DNA of 64,000 nucleotides from positions 62,001-126,000 of the forward strand of contig CAKZUK010000033.1 of NCBI GenBank assembly GCA_937921775.1. Direction: 5' to 3'. The position numbers were made by a program, and so were the translations under genes. The notes beneath the pieces were generated by a model. The model was not told the origin of the DNA. It made no database searches and saw only the letters and a program-made list of their open reading frames with translations. Below, piece after piece: positions 1-9,127 of this stretch. Position 1 is the first letter of the stretch, and each line of letters starts with the position of its first letter. This stretch comes from an uncultured Saprospiraceae bacterium (lineage in GTDB: Bacteria > Bacteroidota > Bacteroidia > Chitinophagales > Saprospiraceae).

Positions 1-315
1 GGCAATTACGCCGTGATGTTTTTGAGGATCACGTGGATGTCGATTTTTATCTTCCTGATGTTTGAAAGAGTCATGCGTAAATGCAATAAGGCGAAGCTTT
101 CTTCTTGTTTCCTGACAAGAAAGCTGGAGCTTATCAACGTTATTCAAAACTTCTCTAATGTGAAATACGACTCTACCTTCAGGATGTCCAAATCTTGGAC
201 GCCCCCACAAGAGTCCCTCTCTGAAATCTGTTTGCCTCAGAAGGATCACTTCTATTGGATTTTCTGGATTTAACATCTCCTCCAAATTAGCATTTTGGCG
301 AAGTGCGCGCTCCAT
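1..315 (-). CDS. HD-domain hydrolase-like protein, N-terminal part (runs off window edge)
   Basis: The track does not list this reading frame because it is open at the left edge. On the minus strand it starts with MERALRQN and continues open to base 1 (about 105 residues). The stretch GRPRFGHPEGRVVFHIREVL, then LRLIAFTHDSFK and HHGVIA, has the spacing of His and His-Asp pairs seen in HD-domain metal-dependent phosphohydrolases. The HD pair is 'THDSF'. An in-frame GTG at 333 (VTKPDYMER) is an alternative start, and no ribosome binding site decides between them. The substrate cannot be told. The plus-strand 86-residue ORF at 13-273 is its shadow. The family call is by motif recognition only. 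Confidence 0.7.
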   Translation of the reverse strand, partial: MERALRQNANLEEMLNPENPIEVILLRQTDFREGLLWGRPRFGHPEGRVVFHIREVLNNVDKLQLSCQETRRKLRLIAFTHDSFKHQEDKNRHPRDPQKHHGVIA

Positions 316-702
316 ATAGTCTGGTTTAGTCACTACACTAATTTAAAAATTATTAAATAGTATTTGGTTTAATGACATTGGATTTGATTTATATTAGCAC
401 TAGGTATTAACTCTAATATAAACAAAATATAAATTCATTGCTTAGAAAATCGCAAAAACAATTCCAAAAGTCTTAGTGTATATTCAACAACTTCTATATC
501 TTGTATTGGCTGGCTTTCTAATTAAAAATAAAAGTAAAACGCTGTGCTAATCTTGCCAAAGTATTAATGTGAAAAGCCCTTACTGCATATAGATAATCTG
601 TGAAACACACTCAGGTAAATTTGTTTGACTAGAACATAAATCGGGAGGTATATTTTTTATCATAATAAGCCTGCAAAATAAAATTATATATAAATTTTAG
701 AC
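316..702. other. AT-rich intergenic region
   Basis: This spacer of about 390 bases separates the divergent HD-domain gene and the cyclase gene. It is AT-rich with many stop codons in all frames. I see no clear consensus promoter, hairpin or repeat. It should contain both divergent promoters. Confidence 0.5.
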
Positions 703-1470
703 ATGAAAATTACGATCAAGTCACAAGGAAAAAATTATAATGCCAACCTTTCTAAGCCATTAGATATTTCTTTACCCTTACAAATGGGGCCAGATAACGT
801 TAATTGCTTCTACGCTCCTTCTCCAAATGCAAAACCTGTCATTGCAGGCGATTTTGTTGGATCTACAGCTCAGGGTGGTTTGGTCAACTTCATGAATGTA
901 CAAATCAATCCTCACGGGAATGGGACACATACTGAATGTGTAGGACATATTGCCAAAGAAATTTTTACTATCAATAATTGTCTAAAAAAGTTTAACTTTA
1001 TAGCGAAAGTTATTTCCGTGTATCCAAGCAAACTGGAGAATGGAGATTTCGTAATACTCAAGGAGCAAATTGAAGCACACCTGGAAAAAGAAGAAGCAAA
1101 GGCACTAGTCATCCGAACGCTCCCCAACGATCTTTCAAAAAAACAAAAACAGTACTCAGGCACCAACCCTACCTACTTACATTGGGAAGCTACCCAATAT
1201 ATAGTAGAGGCTGGAATTGAACACTTGTTGATTGATTTGCCATCTGTTGATCGAGAAGAGGATGGAGGAAAGCTGTTGTCACACAATGCATTTTGGCAAT
1301 ATCCCGACACCATCAAAAAAAATCGGAAAAAATGTACCATTTCGGAGTTAATTTTCGTCAAAGAAGAAATCAAAGATGGTTTTTATTTGTTAAACATTCA
1401 GATTGCCAGCTTTGAACTAGATGTAAGTCCTAGTAAACCAGTTTTATATAAATTAAAAGAACTGCCTTAG
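703..1470 (+). CDS. Cyclase-family (kynurenine formamidase-like) metal hydrolase
   Basis: A 255-residue protein with no signal peptide. The central motif HGNGTHTECVGHI matches the HxGTHxDxxxH metal-binding signature of the cyclase/KynB family, with Glu in place of the usual Asp. A second family-like segment, IDLPSVDREEDGGKLLSHNAFW, carries the conserved 'D-P/S-S-D-R-E-x-D' and the late His near residue 195. Family members are zinc or manganese hydrolases that open N-formylkynurenine or related cyclic amides and esters. The substrate here is not predictable, since no kynurenine genes lie nearby. It stands alone, with 64 bases to the next gene. The ATG at 703 is the only sensible start and gives a normal family length. 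Confidence 0.8.
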   Translation: MKITIKSQGKNYNANLSKPLDISLPLQMGPDNVNCFYAPSPNAKPVIAGDFVGSTAQGGLVNFMNVQINPHGNGTHTECVGHIAKEIFTINNCLKKFNFIAKVISVYPSKLENGDFVILKEQIEAHLEKEEAKALVIRTLPNDLSKKQKQYSGTNPTYLHWEATQYIVEAGIEHLLIDLPSVDREEDGGKLLSHNAFWQYPDTIKKNRKKCTISELIFVKEEIKDGFYLLNIQIASFELDVSPSKPVLYKLKELP

Positions 1471-1534
1471 AAATTGCTGTTGGCGATTAGTCAATAATTA
1501 ACAGCGAATAACTAAGTGTTAAAAAAATATTCTA

Positions 1535-2224
1535 ATGCCTACGCCCAGAGAAAAATATGCTTCAAAAGTTTATCTGAACTTCAAGGAAATTGGAGAACGG
1601 GAATACCAAACCATCGTTCGTTTTTTCGAGACGCATGAGGAGGATATTCATAAACTAACATTTGAAGAGTATTTTGAACTGCTCATGGCTTATACTGATT
1701 CTCTTTTTGAAATAGGTGCTTACTCCAATTATATTAACACTTGTGATTTAGCTATCGAATCTACGATTCACTTTAACGTCAAAATATTCCGTGGCGAAAA
1801 CATCTATCAGAAGTTATTGTTTAGAAAAGCGGCATCCTGTTATCATCTCATGCGATACGATGAAGCGGAGCACATTCTTCAGGAGCTCGTCAAAATAAAC
1901 CCAGATCATAAATTAGCGATTCGCTTTTTGAAAAAATGTAAAGTGTCTAGAATCCCAAAAATTGTTCAGCGAACTAGAGCAATTAGTATTGCATTGTTTT
2001 TCTTTTCAGCAGTGGTTATTGGCTTCGAGTTAATTTACGTAGAAACTTTGTTGTCAGAATATTTGGAACCGGTGAGGCTATCTAGAAATATTATTTTTGG
2101 AATTGGAATGTTCATGCTCCTTGGTGGAGAAATATGGATGCGTCACAGTGTAGAAAGTAAAGTAGATGAATTGGTTGATTCGGTTCGAATCAAAAAGTCA
2201 GAACACTCTAGCGAATCAGTATAA
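1535..2224 (+). CDS. TPR-like membrane protein of unknown function
   Basis: A 229-residue protein. The first about 130 residues are helical and end in a tetratricopeptide-like pair (YHLMRYDEAEHILQELVKINPDH). Two hydrophobic segments follow, near residues 150-174 (ISIALFFFSAVVIGF) and 186-204 (IIFGIGMFMLLGGE). The tail is short and charged. It is probably an inner-membrane protein with a cytoplasmic TPR-like domain. Its last 17 bases overlap the convergent T9SS cargo gene, so the two transcripts share complementary 3' ends. I do not recognise a named family. Confidence 0.75.
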   Translation: MPTPREKYASKVYLNFKEIGEREYQTIVRFFETHEEDIHKLTFEEYFELLMAYTDSLFEIGAYSNYINTCDLAIESTIHFNVKIFRGENIYQKLLFRKAASCYHLMRYDEAEHILQELVKINPDHKLAIRFLKKCKVSRIPKIVQRTRAISIALFFFSAVVIGFELIYVETLLSEYLEPVRLSRNIIFGIGMFMLLGGEIWMRHSVESKVDELVDSVRIKKSEHSSESV

Positions 2225-3950
2225 CAGTTCCCCTATCCGTAACTACACGCCCACCCGGTTGTGTGATCTTAATAAGGAAAGTATATGCTCCTCCCGGGAA
2301 TTGTGCAAAGCCTCTATTCCCCGTCCAACCTTCATCAATATCATTCGTCTCAAATATTTTTTGTCCCCAGCGATCCCAAATCGTCATTACATAATCTACC
2401 TGATCACCAAATACAAGCACTGGTTTAAACACTTTGTTTCTACCGTCTGGTGCAAAAGCATTTGGTGACATGATTCTGGAAAGTTGCTCAATACAAGTCG
2501 TATTCGAACGAGAAAAAACCAATGCTTCACCTCCACCAGGAATCGCAATTAAAACTTCAGCAACAATGTAATAACAAGCATTGGCATCTGACTCTAATCT
2601 CGGATCTACCCGATCCGTATACTGACGCTCATTTGGCTCTAATGTAGCAATAGATTGTACTCCATTAGCTTCTACCCGAAACAGCTCATAACTACGGACC
2701 GTCCCAATAGGTGATTCAAATGGCGTCCATCGGATTTGATTGTTAAATCGTTCGTCTGCTTCACCACTCAGGAAAATCGTTGCAGCATAATTTGAATGAG
2801 CGATACTATCACAGTCGTCCACGGTTTGGATGGTATAGAAAACAGGGCCGAGACCGGCAGCTGCCATGACATCCTGGTAACTATTCTCAAACAAAAGCAC
2901 ATTGTCAGGAGGAAAAGCGTCGATAGAACCGTAGTTCCCATTTTGACTTGAACTCAAAATTTGAACATTATTAATCTCTGCATTCGTATCCCATTGCCAA
3001 TTGAGGGCAACTTCATTATTAGCATCAACACTGACATTTTTCAAAACGATATTTCGCATGGGCTGAACAATGTCAGAGGTAAAGCAAGTTTGGTTGGAAA
3101 CAGAAAAAATAGGACTTCCGTTTTGGAAACTCCTAATTTGAAAACAGTAGTCTGTTGCATCATCTATATTTTCATAAACGAAGGAAGTCACGGATGGACT
3201 AAGCGTATCAAACAAGGAAGGCGTTCCTCCATTGATTTGGACCCAAAGCTCTTGACGCTCAATGCCACTATTCCACCCCTCATATAAATTCCAATTCAGT
3301 GTAACAGTTTGTTCACAAACAGAAACTTCAGATGCTACAAAAACAGTAAGATGAGGAAATTCCAGCAAACTGGTATTACCACATGCATCTAAAGCAATGA
3401 CGTAATAATTCGCCGGAGCCATGTTAGGATCAACCTCCGTATCAATATAAGTTGTGCCAGCGTATATCGTATCAATAGGGATGGTGCCGATATCCGTTAC
3501 CCGAAAAATAATGTAACCAATAACTTGAGGAGAAGGGCTTGTTTCCCATTGTACTTCTACATTACCGTTCACTATATTGACCACTAGTATTGGAGAAGAT
3601 TCGGGGGGAGAATTGTCTAAAGTATCAGAAGATAAAACCGCTTGCCCCGGACAAATATGATCACTCTGCAAATAGTAATACCAAACCATATTGCTAGGAT
3701 CGTCATGGAAATAACTATTTTGACTTGGATCTGTGATTGTGGCAAGCAAAGTATAAGGGCCAGTGATATTATCGCTTACGAAAATATTATAGGCATTAAA
3801 AGGTCCGCAAGAATTACTGGGTAGGTCCCAAAAGAGTGTATCACTCTTTACACATAAAAAGTCGGGAGCTTCAATCTGCGCGTTTAGATTGACAGCGAAA
3901 AAACAAATCATAAAGGATATGTGAATTAGTAATTTATTCATTGTATCCAA
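2208..3950 (-). CDS. Secreted protein with fibronectin-like repeats and T9SS type B sorting domain
   Basis: A 580-residue protein. The signal peptide is hydrophobic and ends near 'FFAVNLNAQ'. The body is a series of about four fibronectin type III-like units, with repeated 'VQWET', 'LNWNLYEG', 'LNWQWDT' and 'IRWTPFE' strands. The C-terminus (SPNAFAPDGRNKVFKP ... IWDRWGQKIFETND ... GGAYTFLIKIT) is the gliding motility-associated C-terminal domain, the type B signal for T9SS export. A second ATG at 3941 (MNKLLIH) is a likely alternative start, because it overlaps the stop of the upstream lipoprotein gene by 8 bases. This suggests translational coupling. The role is surface or secreted, and the ligand is unknown. 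Confidence 0.85.
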   Translation of the reverse strand: MDTMNKLLIHISFMICFFAVNLNAQIEAPDFLCVKSDTLFWDLPSNSCGPFNAYNIFVSDNITGPYTLLATITDPSQNSYFHDDPSNMVWYYYLQSDHICPGQAVLSSDTLDNSPPESSPILVVNIVNGNVEVQWETSPSPQVIGYIIFRVTDIGTIPIDTIYAGTTYIDTEVDPNMAPANYYVIALDACGNTSLLEFPHLTVFVASEVSVCEQTVTLNWNLYEGWNSGIERQELWVQINGGTPSLFDTLSPSVTSFVYENIDDATDYCFQIRSFQNGSPIFSVSNQTCFTSDIVQPMRNIVLKNVSVDANNEVALNWQWDTNAEINNVQILSSSQNGNYGSIDAFPPDNVLLFENSYQDVMAAAGLGPVFYTIQTVDDCDSIAHSNYAATIFLSGEADERFNNQIRWTPFESPIGTVRSYELFRVEANGVQSIATLEPNERQYTDRVDPRLESDANACYYIVAEVLIAIPGGGEALVFSRSNTTCIEQLSRIMSPNAFAPDGRNKVFKPVLVFGDQVDYVMTIWDRWGQKIFETNDIDEGWTGNRGFAQFPGGAYTFLIKITQPGGRVVTDRGTVILIR

Positions 3951-4671
3951 TCGTCGCGTTAAATTTATCTTCTAGTTTGTCCATGGTATAAATTCCTTTC
4001 AGTTCGTATTCTAAAACAAAGTTATCGTCTATTTGTTTTTTGTAATAAACTAGGCCAATGCCTTTTGCATAGTATTCCTTGCCAGTATACTCTTTGCTTA
4101 GGTGTCCTACTTCTTCATTGTCCACTTCCTCTACCAGCTTAAATTCAACGCAGGGAAGCTCTGTTCCATTATAATTGTAGGTGGTTTTTCCTGCAAAGCG
4201 TCTATTTCGCGTCAGCGTAGTCGTAATTAATGGATCTTCCTGCATCACCCATTTCAACTGCATCAAAAATACAGATGTAGAATCTTCCACATCAAAGGGA
4301 AAGGCGTTACCATATTTTATCTCCGCATGTAACTGAGATTGCACCCCCGTAGAATCTTCAAAAGCAGTAATAAACTGATCTTGCAAAAGCAGCCCATTGC
4401 TTACTACCTCCGCTCTAAAAAACTGTCTAACAACAAACTGCTCATCATAGTAGGTCCCTGTAAAGTAAAAAGCGCTGTCTGTCTCCACACTTTTATGGTA
4501 CCAATATTCTGGCGGAGCATTCTTATCATTGACCGATTGGTATTCATAAACCATGCCTTCCATCAAGTCCTTGACTGGAAAATAGTAACCAGAGATGTTG
4601 GTATCTGATTTTGAATCTGGGTCGCAGCCCAAAATGAGCATAGTAAGGAGAACAAATAAGAGTTTTTTCAT
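3934..4671 (-). CDS. Conserved lipoprotein of unknown function
   Basis: About 245 residues. I chose the internal start MKKLLFVLLTMLILGC at 4671 over the track start at 4695 because it gives a clean lipoprotein signal with lipobox LILGC followed by DPDSKSD. The mature part is mixed alpha/beta with no motif I recognise. It repeatedly mentions Tyr/Lys-rich strands near the end (KEYTGKEYYAKGIGLVYYKK). It lies directly upstream of, and overlaps, the T9SS cargo gene, so the two are probably cotranscribed. It may be an accessory lipoprotein for that cargo (inference only). Confidence 0.75.
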   Translation of the reverse strand: MKKLLFVLLTMLILGCDPDSKSDTNISGYYFPVKDLMEGMVYEYQSVNDKNAPPEYWYHKSVETDSAFYFTGTYYDEQFVVRQFFRAEVVSNGLLLQDQFITAFEDSTGVQSQLHAEIKYGNAFPFDVEDSTSVFLMQLKWVMQEDPLITTTLTRNRRFAGKTTYNYNGTELPCVEFKLVEEVDNEEVGHLSKEYTGKEYYAKGIGLVYYKKQIDDNFVLEYELKGIYTMDKLEDKFNATIGYNE

Positions 4672-5119
4672 GATGTAGACGAATGTTTGCCGCAAAGGTA
4701 CGGGAAAATGAAGTTTGTTTAGTGCGAAATCTATTATATCAATAACAAATCCTAGCTATATGATCAACTCATATTTAGTTCCTTATGCAATATCTAGCAT
4801 TGTCCCCATTCTGTCACCCACACCCATGCCCACTCTGCTATTCAAGCACCTACCTCATAATAAAAAGTGCCAAAATGGCATGAATCTAGTCCAAATTCAG
4901 GAATGGCCTAAAATATGTCGATAGACTAAAAGATATTGAATTGGAGCTTTTAAACAACTTCATTCAATCTATGCCTTTATCAAAGTCGGAAAATGTCCTT
5001 TTATTAGCCATTCCACTACAATTTGCGACTCATTTAAAGCGTATATATTCTATCTTTGCTCGGAAGTTCTCAGACAACTTCATTTACTAATTTGTAAAAC
5101 GGTTTAATTAACATATACA
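4672..5119. other. Divergent intergenic region upstream of secA
   Basis: This spacer of about 450 bases lies between the lipoprotein gene and secA. A 69-residue ORF (4715-4924) lies here but shows no protein-like composition and is rejected. A TATCTTTG box at 5051-5058 fits the Bacteroidota -7 element (TAnnTTTG). Upstream TTTG at 5022-5025 is spaced 25 bases away, longer than usual, so the -33 assignment is uncertain. Confidence 0.45.
5051..5058 (+). promoter_or_regulatory. Candidate -7 box of the secA promoter
   Basis: TATCTTTG matches the Bacteroidota -7 consensus TAnnTTTG and lies about 60 bases before the secA ATG. No -33 TTTG at the preferred 19-21 base spacing was found. Confidence 0.4.
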
Positions 5120-8100
5120 ATGCTGAAATTTATCACAAAATCTATTGGTAAGATATTCGGAACTAAGTTCGATAAGGATATTGCTATATATGCTCCTCGA
5201 GTAGAAGAGGTCAATGACGCATATGCCAAGTTGAGCAACTTAAGTCTGGATGATTTGAGGAATAAGACACTGGAATTTAGAAAAAGAATCAGTGAGCACT
5301 TGGCTGGTATTGACGAAGACATCAACAAGTATCAAGAAGAGGCAGACAATGAGGCTGACTTTGGTAGAATGGAAGATCTCTTTGCAGAAATCGATAAACT
5401 GAAAACGGAGCGAGATAAGCACCTCGAAGAAATTTTAGTTGAAATCCTTCCAGAAGCTTTTGCTGTAGTAAAAGAAACTTGTGGGCGCTTTACCAATAAT
5501 AAAACCTTAACTGTCACTGCAACAGAGCACGATCGTAATCTGGCTGCTAAAAAAGGTTACATAACAATAGAAGGGGATAAAGCCGTTTACAAAAATTCAT
5601 GGATAGCTGGTGGTGGTGAAATTACCTGGAACATGTTACACTACGACGTACAGTTGATTGGTGGTATGGTATTGCATGATGGAAAGATTGCGGAGATGGC
5701 TACAGGTGAAGGTAAAACATTGGTGGCAACTTTACCTGCATACCTCAACGGACTTTCCGGACAAGGTGTACACGTTATTACCGTTAACGATTATCTAGCT
5801 CGTCGTGACTGCGAATGGGTTGGACCTATCTTCGAATTCTTATTCCTTACTGTTGACTGTATTGATAAATATAAACCACATACGGAGGAGCGTCGTAATG
5901 CTTATCTCTGCGACATCACTTACGGTACCAATAACGAATATGGTTTTGATTACCTAAGAGATAATATGGTGCGTTCTGAATCCGAAAAAGTTCAACGCAA
6001 GCACCATTACACGATGATTGATGAGGTGGATTCTGTTTTGATTGATGATGCTAGAACTCCGTTGATTATTTCAGGACCAGTTCCAAAAGGAGCAGATGAA
6101 CAAGAGTATGAGGCTTTGAAGCCACGGGTTGAAAGACTAATTGCAGCGCAGCGCAAGTTGGCTACCGATTATTTAGCTGAAGCTAAAAGTTTGATTAAAG
6201 ATGGTATCGTAGGAGTAGAAGAAGGAGAAGCAGGAATGGCTTTACTTCGTGCGCATCGTGCACTTCCAAAATACCGTCCACTCATTAAATTTTTGAGCCA
6301 GGAAGGGATGTCTGTATTACTACAAAAAACAGAGAATCACTACATGCAGGAGCAATCTAAAAATATGCACCTAGTAGATGATCCACTCTATTTTACCATT
6401 ATTGAAAAGACCAGAACGATTGATCTTGTAGAAAGAGGAGCTGAGTATCTGGCAACAGGTGGTGAAGATCCTAACTTCTTCGTGATGCCAGATATCGCTT
6501 TGGAAATTATGCAGATTGAAAGCAATAATGAGGTTTCTGAAAGCGAAAAAGCTGCGAAGAAAGAAGAAGTGATTACAGACTTTTCGATCAAGTCGAAACG
6601 CTTGCACTCTATTCATCAGTTACTAAAAGCATATACACTGTTTGAAAAAGATGAGGAATATGTAGTGATGGATGGCGCGGTGAAAATTGTAGATGAGCAA
6701 ACAGGGCGTATGATGGAAGGGCGTCGTTACTCAGATGGATTGCACCAAGCTTTGGAAGCAAAAGAGAATGTAAAGATTGGAGATATTACACAGACATACG
6801 CAACGGTTACTTTGCAGAACTACTTTAGAATGTACCACAAGTTAGCAGGTATGACAGGTACTGCAGAAACGGAAGCGGGTGAATTTTGGGAGATCTACAA
6901 ATTGGATGTTGTCGTTATTCCAACCAACAAACCAATTGTTCGTGATGATCGTGAGGATATGGTTTTCAAAACTGCGCGTGAAAAATTTAATGCAGTAGCT
7001 GATGAGATTGTAAGACTTAGTAATGAGGGCCGACCGGTTTTGGTAGGTACTACTTCAGTAGATATTTCAGAAACATTGAGTCGAATGTTAAGAATGAAGG
7101 GCATCGACCACAACGTATTGAACGCCAAGCAGCACCAACGAGAAGCAGATATTGTTGCGGAAGCTGGTAACCCAGGAAAGGTGACCATTGCAACGAACAT
7201 GGCAGGTCGTGGTACGGATATAAAATTATCTGATGAAGTGAAGAAGGCTGGAGGTTTGGCGATCATCGGTACAGAGCGACACGATTCACGTCGTGTAGAT
7301 AGACAGTTGCGTGGTCGTGCAGGTCGTCAGGGAGATCCGGGGTCATCACAGTTTTATGTATCACTGGAAGATAATTTGATGCGTCTTTTTCAATCAGAGC
7401 GAATTGCAAAACTGATGGATAAAATGGGCTTGCAAGAAGGTGAAGTTATTCAGCACTCGATGGTATCTAAGTCAATCGAACGAGCACAAAAGAAAGTAGA
7501 AGAGAACAACTTTGGAACTCGGAAGCGTTTGTTGGAATACGATGATGTAATGAACATTCAGCGTGAAGCTATTTATAAGAAAAGAAATAATGCCTTGTCT
7601 GGTGATCGTCTTTCTGTTGACTTGTTTTCCATGTTTAATAACCTGACGGAGACGATGGTATTGACGCATCGAGGAAGTGGTAATTTTGAATCCTTTAGAG
7701 AAGAATCGCTACGTGTTTTGGGATTAGACCCAAAAATAGAAGCAGATGCTTTTGAAGCAGGAAGTGAAGATGCTGCAATAGAAAGTTTTCAAAATCAATT
7801 CCTCGAATTTTACGAAACTAAAAAGAACGCTGTCAATACTGCTTTGTATCCAATGATTAAGCAGGTTTATGAAAATGAAGGACATCGTTACAAGAAAATC
7901 ATGATTCCATATAATGATGGAAGTGCGCGTAAGCTGCCTATCTCAGCCGGTTTGAAAGAAGCTGTTGAATCAGATGGTAAGACAATTATGCACGATGTTG
8001 AAAAAGCGGTTGCTTTGGCAATTGTAGATGATGAGTGGAAAGAGCATTTGCGGTCGATGGACGAAATGAAAGACTCTACACAAGCGGCATCATTTGAGCA

Positions 8101-8449
8101 AAAAGATCCATTGGTAATTTATAAAATGGAAGCTTTCAAATTGTTTGAAGAGCTGGTTTATAGTGTGAATGAGCAAACAACGTCTTACCTTTCGAAAGGT
8201 AGAATAGAGTTGCCAGAAGGGAGGAATATGGAAGAAGCCAGAGAGCAAAAAACAGATTTGAGTAAGGTACAAACAAGTCGAAGTAGTGGAGCTGGAGAAG
8301 GTGCTGCCGCAGCTGCTGCAAAAAGAGCTGCAGAGGGAGTGAGCCGTAAAAAAATAGAAACGGTTAAGCGAGAAGAAAAGAAGGTAGGTAGAAATGAACC
8401 TTGTCCTTGCGGAAGTGGTAAGAAATATAAGAGTTGTCACGGGAAATAA
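5120..8449 (+). CDS. secA: Preprotein translocase ATPase SecA
   Basis: A 1109-residue motor ATPase that drives Sec-dependent export through SecYEG. Visible features are Walker A (MATGEGKTLVATLPAYL), the DEAD-like Walker B (MIDEVDSVLIDDARTPLIISGP), the preprotein cross-linking domain, and the second nucleotide-binding fold with TNMAGRGTDIKL and RQLRGRAGRQGDPG. Next come the helical scaffold/wing and a C-terminal SEC-C zinc motif (RNEPCPCGSGKKYKSCHG). The protein is longer than E. coli SecA, as is normal for Bacteroidota, partly through insertions before residue 420 and an Ala-rich linker near 1070. It is followed by a repeat-containing spacer and then the SPOR-like/rodA pair. Confidence 0.98.
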   Translation: MLKFITKSIGKIFGTKFDKDIAIYAPRVEEVNDAYAKLSNLSLDDLRNKTLEFRKRISEHLAGIDEDINKYQEEADNEADFGRMEDLFAEIDKLKTERDKHLEEILVEILPEAFAVVKETCGRFTNNKTLTVTATEHDRNLAAKKGYITIEGDKAVYKNSWIAGGGEITWNMLHYDVQLIGGMVLHDGKIAEMATGEGKTLVATLPAYLNGLSGQGVHVITVNDYLARRDCEWVGPIFEFLFLTVDCIDKYKPHTEERRNAYLCDITYGTNNEYGFDYLRDNMVRSESEKVQRKHHYTMIDEVDSVLIDDARTPLIISGPVPKGADEQEYEALKPRVERLIAAQRKLATDYLAEAKSLIKDGIVGVEEGEAGMALLRAHRALPKYRPLIKFLSQEGMSVLLQKTENHYMQEQSKNMHLVDDPLYFTIIEKTRTIDLVERGAEYLATGGEDPNFFVMPDIALEIMQIESNNEVSESEKAAKKEEVITDFSIKSKRLHSIHQLLKAYTLFEKDEEYVVMDGAVKIVDEQTGRMMEGRRYSDGLHQALEAKENVKIGDITQTYATVTLQNYFRMYHKLAGMTGTAETEAGEFWEIYKLDVVVIPTNKPIVRDDREDMVFKTAREKFNAVADEIVRLSNEGRPVLVGTTSVDISETLSRMLRMKGIDHNVLNAKQHQREADIVAEAGNPGKVTIATNMAGRGTDIKLSDEVKKAGGLAIIGTERHDSRRVDRQLRGRAGRQGDPGSSQFYVSLEDNLMRLFQSERIAKLMDKMGLQEGEVIQHSMVSKSIERAQKKVEENNFGTRKRLLEYDDVMNIQREAIYKKRNNALSGDRLSVDLFSMFNNLTETMVLTHRGSGNFESFREESLRVLGLDPKIEADAFEAGSEDAAIESFQNQFLEFYETKKNAVNTALYPMIKQVYENEGHRYKKIMIPYNDGSARKLPISAGLKEAVESDGKTIMHDVEKAVALAIVDDEWKEHLRSMDEMKDSTQAASFEQKDPLVIYKMEAFKLFEELVYSVNEQTTSYLSKGRIELPEGRNMEEAREQKTDLSKVQTSRSSGAGEGAAAAAAKRAAEGVSRKKIETVKREEKKVGRNEPCPCGSGKKYKSCHGK

Positions 8450-8560
8450 GACGCGTAGCGCGAATGTCAATTTTCAGTGTCAGTTTCAATGGCAATGACG
8501 ATATGGTTTGGTTTTTTCGAAAGCTTAGTCGTAGGGTTGTTGCCATTGTCATTGAAATAT
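8450..8560. repeat. Dispersed 3'-flanking repeat, copy 1 (after secA)
   Basis: Directly after the secA stop, GCGTAGCGCGAATG leads into TTTCAATGGCAATGACGATAT and TTCGAAAGCTTAG. Related pieces follow rodA (10547-10600) and the CHAT gene (48526-48600). Within this copy, TTCAATGGCAATG and an inverted counterpart (CCATTGTCATTGAA) can fold together. Copies were compared by eye only. Confidence 0.5.
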
Positions 8561-8701
8561 AAAGGTGCAGTGTTGCGACTCTGTTTGTAGATTTTAACGA
8601 TAAAAATAGCTTGAAGTACTGGGTACTCTGGTACCCTCGATAGAATAGCGCTCTAAAATTGCAACGTTTTTCTTAACTTGCGATGCATAAAAACAGTAAC
8701 T

Positions 8702-9100
8702 ATGAAAAAGATCATACTAATACTCTCCTGTCTGATATTTAGCGTTTCATTTCTTAGCGCTCAGAATATTAATATTACGGAAGATTACAACGTATCCAGA
8801 GTGATGACTCGCTATGTAGATATTAATAAAAATGCGGTCGGTATAGAAGGTTGGCGTATTCAACTGGTAGCAACTACTGATCGTCGTAAGATGGAGCAAG
8901 ATCGCCAAAATTTCATGCAAAACTATCCAAACATTTCGGTTGATTGGACGCATGAAAAACCGTACTACCGTTTGCGTGCAGGTGCTTACCGAACTAAGCT
9001 AGAAGCTCTGCGTGCGATAAATATGTTGAAAAAAGATTATCCGAGTGCCTTTCCAGCCAAAGATAGTAACATCGAACCCCGAGAGTTTTTAAAACTATAA
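8702..9100 (+). CDS. Small secreted SPOR-like protein
   Basis: About 132 residues from the ATG at 8702. This start gives the signal peptide MKKIILILSCLIFSVSFLSAQ directly, whereas the track start at 8678 adds eight residues before it. The mature part has the layout of a SPOR (sporulation-related repeat) domain: GWRIQLVATTDRRKMEQ, then YRLRAGAYRTKLEALRAINMLKKDYPSAF. SPOR domains bind denuded peptidoglycan glycan strands. It sits 28 bases before rodA and is probably cotranscribed with it, which suggests a periplasmic cell-wall role. Confidence 0.75.
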   Translation: MKKIILILSCLIFSVSFLSAQNINITEDYNVSRVMTRYVDINKNAVGIEGWRIQLVATTDRRKMEQDRQNFMQNYPNISVDWTHEKPYYRLRAGAYRTKLEALRAINMLKKDYPSAFPAKDSNIEPREFLKL

Positions 9101-9127
9101 ACCTAGCCGAGACGATAGTTACAGAGT

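Noticed and set aside
13-273. 86-residue plus-strand ORF at the left edge
   Set aside because: It is the antisense shadow of the HD-domain reading frame, which has clear family motifs.
4715-4924. 69-residue plus-strand ORF before secA
   Set aside because: No recognisable composition or motif; it lies in the promoter spacer and has many rare-looking residues.
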